Both the position numbers and the translations under genes were made by a program. From Amyelois transitella (lineage: Eukaryota; Arthropoda; Insecta; Lepidoptera; Pyralidae): a stretch of DNA of 64,000 bases. Under the pieces are notes generated by a model. The model did no database searches and was not told the origin of the DNA. It saw nothing but the letters and a program-made list of their open reading frames with translations. Below, one piece after another: positions 57,900-64,000 of the stretch. Every line of letters begins with the position of its first letter. Within the stretch, counting starts at the first letter, position 1. Location of the stretch: contig NC_083510.1 of NCBI RefSeq assembly GCF_032362555.1, positions 9,699,501-9,763,500 on the forward strand, in the 5' to 3' direction.

Positions 57900-59030
57900 G
57901 AAGACCTTACTTCCATTAAAATTAATACCTGTAACACTGTTCTTTACAAACTCAAGTACCTCTTTGCAATGACAGGATCGCGCAACAAAAAGACAAAATA
58001 CTCGTAAAAGCCACTTGACATGCTGCGCTTGGCTGCCCTAAAAGATTTTAATGACTTTCAACTCTGGGACATTAATTTATTACACGAATTTAGCATAAAT
58101 GAAAGAATAAGTATGCTAAATAAGTGCATACTCTAAATGATTTTCATAAAAATTTGAGAAATGATAATTTCTCCAATTTTAATTAAGTTTGACCGTTATT
58201 TAATCTAATTTAAATTGAAGAAATGATCGTCTCTAGATATGATTGAATATCTTTTGTTTATCAAGTAATAGGTGTGTGATCGATGATGCAGTTTTCATAA
58301 AAACGGGTAGGTAAGCTGAAAGTAATTAATTGTTTATATTTCCTAATTTGTTTTTGTAAAGGCTTAATAAGAATAATCTACAGATATTATGAACGTATCG
58401 AAACATAAGATAAAAACAGTACCTACATAAAAAAAAAACTTTCGACGTATTTATGTAAAGAAAAAGTTAGTCCAGCATTATTTATTATTAAAGCTTTATT
58501 TAGTCTTCAGACTACAAGAGATGAACTCAATGCTACATTATGTTGCGTCAGTGTCTTCAGATTATTAAAAAATTGGGTTTCGGGTGTTAAATTAAAATAC
58601 AAATAATTCACTACATATTCACAGCATATACATACAGTTTTTGAAAGAAAAACAAGTTTTATTTTGGGTATTGAGATCCAAAGAAAGTAAGAAATACAAT
58701 GAAGATAAAATTTACTACAAGGACAATAGAAAAGTTTTGACTTTTTACGTACGTTTGTCTGTTCACTTATTTATCTCTCTGTAATTTGAAATATACGGGC
58801 TTGGGACAAAGTCGGCAAGGCTTCACATCGATGGATTTTGGCCTGAGATTTTTTTTAAGTTATTTTTGGGAACGGTGGATTTTACATGAAGACCCTTGAA
58901 TTTTGTATTGTCGTGTATTCCTGATAAGTCTGTTGTTCGGGTAAAACGAAATGCTTTTTGACGAACGTAGGTATACCTTGATCCAATCCGGGACGTTACA
59001 CTAGATTGACTGAGTTTGCACGAAGTGAAT
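57900..59030. other. Intergenic, no gene seen
   Basis: AT-rich single-copy-looking sequence without exons I can support. Confidence 0.35.
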
Positions 59031-59034
59031 GATG

Positions 59035-59135
59035 AATGAAGGATGGATAAAGCAGATGGAGAACGTAGGGTTCGTAGCAAGTTGAAAGATGTAGTCTCTG
59101 CTTATCCTTTCGGAAAAGAGGCTTGATTTTATGCT
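59035..59135 (+). repeat. Family B retroposon tail
   Basis: ATGAAGGATGGATAAAGCAG, GTAGTCTCTGCTTATCCTTT and GAAAAGAGGCTTGATTTTAT correspond to the 3' end of family B in forward orientation. Confidence 0.6.
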
Positions 59136-59310
59136 GTTCGATGTAAATTTATAATGAACTTAATTAGTTTTTCTTGGTAGGGTTAGGAAATTTTCTTTCA
59201 ATTTAGTACTCAATTACTTATACGTATTTCGAGAAAAAACAGTTTCTTCTTTTACAAACGGATAGCGAAAGGCAGATGGAGTGTACGAAATTTTTTTTGT
59301 TTAACATCAC

Positions 59311-59470
59311 AAGACGTTCAGTGAACTCACGTGCACAATAAACAATCGTTGAGTTTTCCGCGCGAATCATCCCGGGCCGACAAATATCGCGCGAGCAGCC
59401 AGCGAGACACGGAACGCAAGCAAACAGCGAGCGATGCGCACCGGTGCGGACGAACGCGATTTTTTGTTTG
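59311..59470 (+). promoter_or_regulatory. CpG-rich promoter-like island
   Basis: In an AT-rich desert, about 130 bp are unusually rich in CG dinucleotides (CCGCGCGAATC, ATCGCGCGAGC, GCGCACCGGTGCGG). Just upstream lie an initiator-like TCAGT (59318-59322) and an E-box CACGTG (59328-59333). A 20-codon ORF starts at 59434. This may be the first, mostly untranslated exon of a gene that continues to the right of the window, but no downstream coding exon is seen. Confidence 0.35.
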
Positions 59471-59811
59471 ACAAGGCAAATTATATGAATGTTTAAAAAA
59501 GTATCGTATATTTTGTGTGTATGTGGGCCGTCTTATATTCTTGAGATGGCATTTTATTCCCGGGTTGAAGGGTTTAACAGTAAAACTTTAACTTTTCTCT
59601 GCTGCTTAACAGCAAATTACGATGTAAGTGGTCCAGGAGACACCCATAGAAAATGAGGAGACAGATAAATATATTTAGCCCAAAAATCTACTAGGTATAA
59701 CAAAAGAGCAGTTAAAAAATATTAAACAAGCAATATAACTATTGCGTCGACACTTCTTGTAAAAGTCAATGGAACGGAAAGGTAATACGTACGTATATAA
59801 ATTTCGGATTC

Positions 59812-59956
59812 ATCTTTTAGACGATAGGCAATTAACCTGTCACCATTTGGATCTCCATTCCATCATTAAGCGATACAGTTGAGCCTTTCAGTCTTTACGA
59901 GGTTGTCGGCTCTATCTATCCCACAAGGGATAAAAACGCAAATATATGTATGTATG
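59812..59956 (+). repeat. SINE-like family A copy, 5'-truncated
   Basis: It runs from CATCTTTTAGACGATAGGC to the CAAATATATGTATGTATG tail, with GGCTCTATCTATCCCACAAG. Confidence 0.75.
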
Positions 59957-60196
59957 AAACCTTTACGTATGAATTTATAACAGAATTTAAGCCCTTATCA
60001 TTATTATTGTGGGAAGCTGGGCGCGTCGGTTGGCAACAAGTTGTCGATTCCTATCCATGTTTTATGAGCGAAGATTATAAAAAGTAAGTACGGAACCACT
60101 TGGGAGCGTTTAGTTTAACTTGCTATAAAAATTAAGGTTATAAAAAAAAGAATATTATTATCCTATTGATTTACTAAGTTTAAGAAGAGAGAAGAG

Positions 60197-60248
60197 GAAG
60201 GTGAATTTTATTATGCTCATGTAACTTAGCATAATAAAATTCACCTTC
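60197..60248. repeat. Perfect 21-bp hairpin with 10-nt loop
   Basis: Arms 60197-60217 and 60228-60248 are exact reverse complements (GAAGGTGAATTTTATTATGC plus T). It is not part of any repeat I recognise. Confidence 0.9.
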
Positions 60249-60274
60249 TTAATCCTTGTTACATTACACATTTC

Positions 60275-60355
60275 ACCTTTCTAGATAGGAGTCCGGGGTG
60301 CGCCTTTGACTATGATTTTGTTTTGGATAAGTCAGGTTTTATAGGAAGTGACTCC
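60275..60355 (-). repeat. Family C repeat fragment
   Basis: GTCCGGGGTGCGCCTTTGAC, TTGGATAAGTCAGGTTTTAT and GAAGTGACTCC match the reverse of family C. Confidence 0.5.
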
Positions 60356-60973
60356 GTTCTGCTATTCGCAAACTTTGTAGGGAAAATTAACCCATTTTGA
60401 ATCAAGTTTATAAATCCAGTTGCCTCGGTGTTTTCTCTAAATGTTTTCCCTCATTGCCGAAAAAATCGGTTTGAACACCAACTAATGCACATATCTACTT
60501 CAGGAAAGTGTCATTGGTAGGCCTGCCTACATGACCGACGCAGGATAGTAGTAGGAATAACAAGATTATGTAAGAGTTTAGTTCAATGAATTATAGAAAA
60601 GATTACTCAGAAGTGGTATATGAATTCCTGTATTTCATTCATCTTTCATCTATTTTTGGTCGCGTAAAAGTGTTTTTTTTTTCTATAAAGTATTTTTTCG
60701 GCTAGGTTACCGACCGCCCACTATAGAGTTAATGTACTAAAGGTTGATTGAGTGGGTGTGTATGAAGGTTTAAGGAAAACCAGGGCGTGTTCGTTGAGAG
60801 ATTTCAGTAAGAATACGTAATGGACACCGACATCAAAGGTTGTATGAGATACCTACGAGTACTTAAGGTCATTGTTTCTTTTTGAGGATGAACAAGATTA
60901 GAAGCATGGTCGGGTAGCAAAAAAAAAGCAGATTGTAAAGTCAATCAAGGGAAATGAACAAACTGAGGATTTT

Positions 60974-61119
60974 TCTCTTAGGCGATGGGCAAGCAAGCTG
61001 TAACTATTTGAATCTCAGATCCATCATTAAGCCGCAGTTGAACGTAGCATTTCAGTCTTTTCGATACTGTTGGCTTTATCTACCCCGCAAGGGAACAAGA
61101 CATTATATGTATGTATGTT
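60974..61119 (+). repeat. SINE-like family A copy, 5'-truncated
   Basis: It runs from TCTTAGGCGATGGGCAAGC to the ATTATATGTATGTATG tail. Confidence 0.75.
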
Positions 61120-61471
61120 TAAGCGTATAAAAAACAGAGCATAAGCTTAGTCTCTTTATAAAGGTAATTAGTATTAGTAAAAAAAAAATTCACCTTTTGA
61201 AGGATATAATTCAAACCCGGGGCGTTTGATTAAACATACATTAATAAAATAGGAACCGTCCGATACCGGTACCAATACTTAATAAAAATTGTTGTGGGCA
61301 ATAATTGAAGTCAAAAATGTGATTTAACAAATCTTCCAGTCTTTCTGGCTGTGCCTGTATGTAGGTTGGTTTTTACTCGTATCACGCGAAAACTGTTACT
61401 CCAATTTGAATGCCATTTTCTCTGATGTGGTTTGATACGATCCAACTTAACAACTGGTATACAAAAATTTG

Positions 61472-61725
61472 TGCCGTGTGCCCACCAATAAAAAAAACAA
61501 TAAGACCACTCTTTTTCTTTGCCATGGATGTCGTTAAAAGTGACGAAGGGATAGGCTTATAAACTTGGGATTCTTCAAGCGATGGGCTAGCAACCTGTCA
61601 CCATTTGAATCTCAATTCTATCATCAAGCCAAAGAGCTGAGTGCTGAGTGGCCTATCAGTATTTTCAAGAATGTTGGCTCTGTCTACTCCACATGGGATA
61701 TAGACGTTACTATATGTATGTATAC
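61472..61725 (+). mobile_element. Near full-length SINE-like family A copy
   Basis: It starts GTGCCGTGTGCCCACC and ends ACTATATGTATGTATA. It has a few small deletions and an extra GTGCTGAGTG. Confidence 0.8.
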
Positions 61726-62111
61726 AAAAATTTCTTCTCCCAACCCTTTAAGGCAGTGAGATTGTTATATTCGTTTTTCATGCTAGTACGTGAATTAAAT
61801 TGATTTAAATATATCCCAGTAAATTATATTCCGAATAATTGAAGAAAATCGTACAATTACCTAGCATTATGTTGGGAAGGTTTCGTCTTTTTGTCGTAAT
61901 CAAAGGGAAGGGTGATCAAGGCAATCACGAAATTAGACCCTGGAACAGCGGTTGCCAAACTGTCGCCAATTTTTCTTTTTCATTCGATAATTTTCATTAG
62001 CTTTTGAATTATTCTTATACTATCTCTGAATAAAATAATTCTTTGGTACCAGTTAAATAGTTAACGATTGGAGTACCTCAATGAAATTGTGTATTAAATA
62101 TATATTGAGGT

Positions 62112-62325
62112 ACCGTGTGGTTCCTGGCATTGGAAGAATTGGAAGGATAGTTGTAAAAAGCGACTGAGGGAAAGGCTAATAAAGTCTTCTTGTAGGCGAT
62201 GGGCTAGCAACCTGTTAGTGTTTGCATCACAATTCCATCATGCACGTGGCTTTTTAGTATTTTCAAGACTGTTGGCTCTGTCTACCCCGCAAGGGATATA
62301 GACGTGGATATATGTAGGTATGTAT
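62112..62325 (+). mobile_element. SINE-like family A copy with internal deletions
   Basis: It starts ACCGTGTGGTTCCTGGCA and ends GGATATATGTAGGTATGTAT. A separate head fragment (GTGCCGTGTGGTTCCTGGCA) follows at 62359-62381. Confidence 0.75.
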
Positions 62326-62639
62326 ATTAAGTTTTCTTTGTATATTTACGTACTAATGTGCCGTGTGGTTCCTGGCACTTTATATATTTTTAAAATAAAA
62401 TCTTTTGATTGTTAAAAAATAATATCCTCTAGTTTGATTATATCAGACCAGCTTTGACAAACGAAGGGTAGGCGATTCATTTAGGCTCACTAGTAAGGTG
62501 ATTTTTGATCGGCTACACAATCTTTTTAAATTTGTGAATTAAGGAACTTGTACCTACTAAAGATTAAAAATAATTCATTTTTAGCAAGTTATTAAAATGT
62601 GGCAAAAATTCCAAATGTGGATGAACCTAAACAAGTATA

Positions 62640-62715
62640 CAGGTACCGTGGCAAGATCTAGTCTCTGCCTACCTTACCAAAAAAAAAGTTGATTTTATGA
62701 ACCTATGTATGTGTA
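62640..62715 (+). repeat. Family B retroposon tail fragment
   Basis: CCGTGGCAAGATCTAGTCTC, TGCCTACCTTACC and the ATGTATGTGTA tail match the end of family B. Confidence 0.45.
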
Positions 62716-62719
62716 TTCC

Positions 62720-63630
62720 AACAGAGCTTTAGCGACAAAAAATCTGACCAAATGCCTATTTAAGTCCATAACTGAACTATTTCACAAAGATATTTTGTAA
62801 ATTTATGCGTATATAAATAAATTAAACTTAGATCAGCTATTTAAGATTATGATCTAAAACGTGACCTGAACGTGAAAATGGAAATTCAATGAATATAGTT
62901 AAAAAAGTCTCTTTCTTTCGCCAAAGGTCAACTAGACACTGGTTTAGTTTAGTTTAGACCTGGTAAACCTTCTTAATGAATTTAAGGTAATAATGTAAAA
63001 AAAAAAACAGTTTTTATTCCAGTATTCTTGGTCTTTTAATAGGTCTTTTAATTTAACCACTGTTAAAAAAATCTTACCGTAATCATTGTTTGAGCAACTG
63101 GGCCCCTGAACATCGGCTTTACAAACGAGGCACGTTTTGCGCCATTCATTCGCACGTGTAATTAATGATTAGCGACGATTATCTTGCTAAATATGCGCGG
63201 CAGTGCATTGGACACACCATTGCTAACTGAAAGGTTAATTAGTTCATTATTTCCTACTCTATCGCCATCATATTTACCGAGCAGCATATGCAGAGCAATA
63301 CACGGTGTAATAATAATTTCCCTATTTTTATGTAAGTCGAAGATACTTCTGTTATAATTTTTGGCATAATTTTAATTTAATAACGAATAGTTAGGTGAAA
63401 TTAATTGTTTGAGGGACATATACAAAATTAATCGAAAATCTGTTTTAGATACATTATTTTGTACCAACCACAATAATTAAATTGGTGAATAACGCAATTA
63501 CTAAATAAAAGTTTCAATTGAAATAAAATCAAATTTAGTTTGAGTACTAACCGATGCTCTTATGGTGAGGGAAAACATTGCGAAGAAATCCGCCATTCAG
63601 TCAACAGGATATGTAACGATGATTCAAAGT
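62720..63630. other. Intergenic; possible conserved regulatory block at 63090-63250
   Basis: I see no exons. Sequence 63090-63250 is GC-richer and carries TAATTAATGATTAG (homeodomain-like sites) and GCACGTGTAATTAATG, which suggests an enhancer-like element. This is inference only. Confidence 0.3.
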
Positions 63631-63634
63631 GGAT

Positions 63635-63775
63635 TAGGTTACCCTGTGAAGGTTGCGGAGATCATGGGACTAGCTTCGTGTAGAAACTTGACACTGGGTG
63701 GTCCAGGATCATGATCAAACGACGTAATCCCGGCTCGTCTGCAGAAAGGTGAGGATGTAACCAGGAGGAAGAAGA
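63635..63775 (+). repeat. Family C repeat copy
   Basis: GGTTACCCTGTGAAGGTTGC, GCTTCGTGTAGAAAC and GAAAGGTGAGGATGTAACC define the same repeat as 25415-25605. Confidence 0.6.
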
Positions 63776-64000
63776 AAACATTGAAAACACACAAAAAGTC
63801 TGACACTAATTCCATACTTCATTGCTAATAAACTTTAGAACATTTCAGTGTACAGTACGCTTGAAAGTAACCCAATTCTATTTATTTATCAAACTCCGAA
63901 CAACTCGTAAATCCATCATTCGGAAATTCATCCTTATTATTGCGGCAACAAATCTATTAAAGGACGTGGTGGTACATAAATCAATTAACGGGACAACTGC

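Overview
The window is nuclear DNA from an insect, very probably a moth or butterfly (Lepidoptera). It is AT-rich, its genes are split by short spliced introns, and it carries dozens of short retroposon copies ending in (ATGT)n, LEP1/Helitron-like tails, Tc1/mariner, hAT-like and TTAA-type DNA elements, and an insect-type odorant receptor gene. There is no operon, prophage or CRISPR structure. The species cannot be named from the sequence.

I rebuilt five protein-coding genes by following reading frame and splice phase. (1) 1-5800, minus: an upSET/MLL5 (KMT2E)-type chromatin regulator with PHD and divergent SET domains; the 3' end lies beyond the left edge. (2) 10164-13082, plus: EBP2, a nucleolar 60S-biogenesis factor (5 exons, 317 aa). 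(3) 13984-22608, minus: SRP72, a signal recognition particle subunit (13 exons, 644 aa), tail-to-tail with EBP2. (4) 36301-39211, minus: a complete odorant receptor (5 exons, 394 aa). (5) 42330-51131, plus: a kinesin-8 motor of the Klp67A/KIF18 type (8 exons, 869 aa). An intact Tc1-type transposon with a spliced, uninterrupted transposase sits in kinesin intron 3. The five genes have unrelated housekeeping or sensory roles and do not form a pathway.

The remaining sequence is intergenic or intronic and rich in mobile elements: 5.8-10.1 kb, 22.7-36.3 kb, 39.3-42.3 kb and 51.3-64 kb. The most unusual structures are a tandem array of partial SRP72 exon copies, each keeping a 5' splice site (15.5-17.2 kb); two hAT-like elements with perfect 8-bp target duplications, one holding a nested TTAA element whose empty site is preserved in the other; the intron-containing Tc1 element; two GC-AG introns; and several perfect or near-perfect hairpins. 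I found no convincing evidence of a wholly new biological system. The SRP72 exon array is the best candidate for something not previously described.
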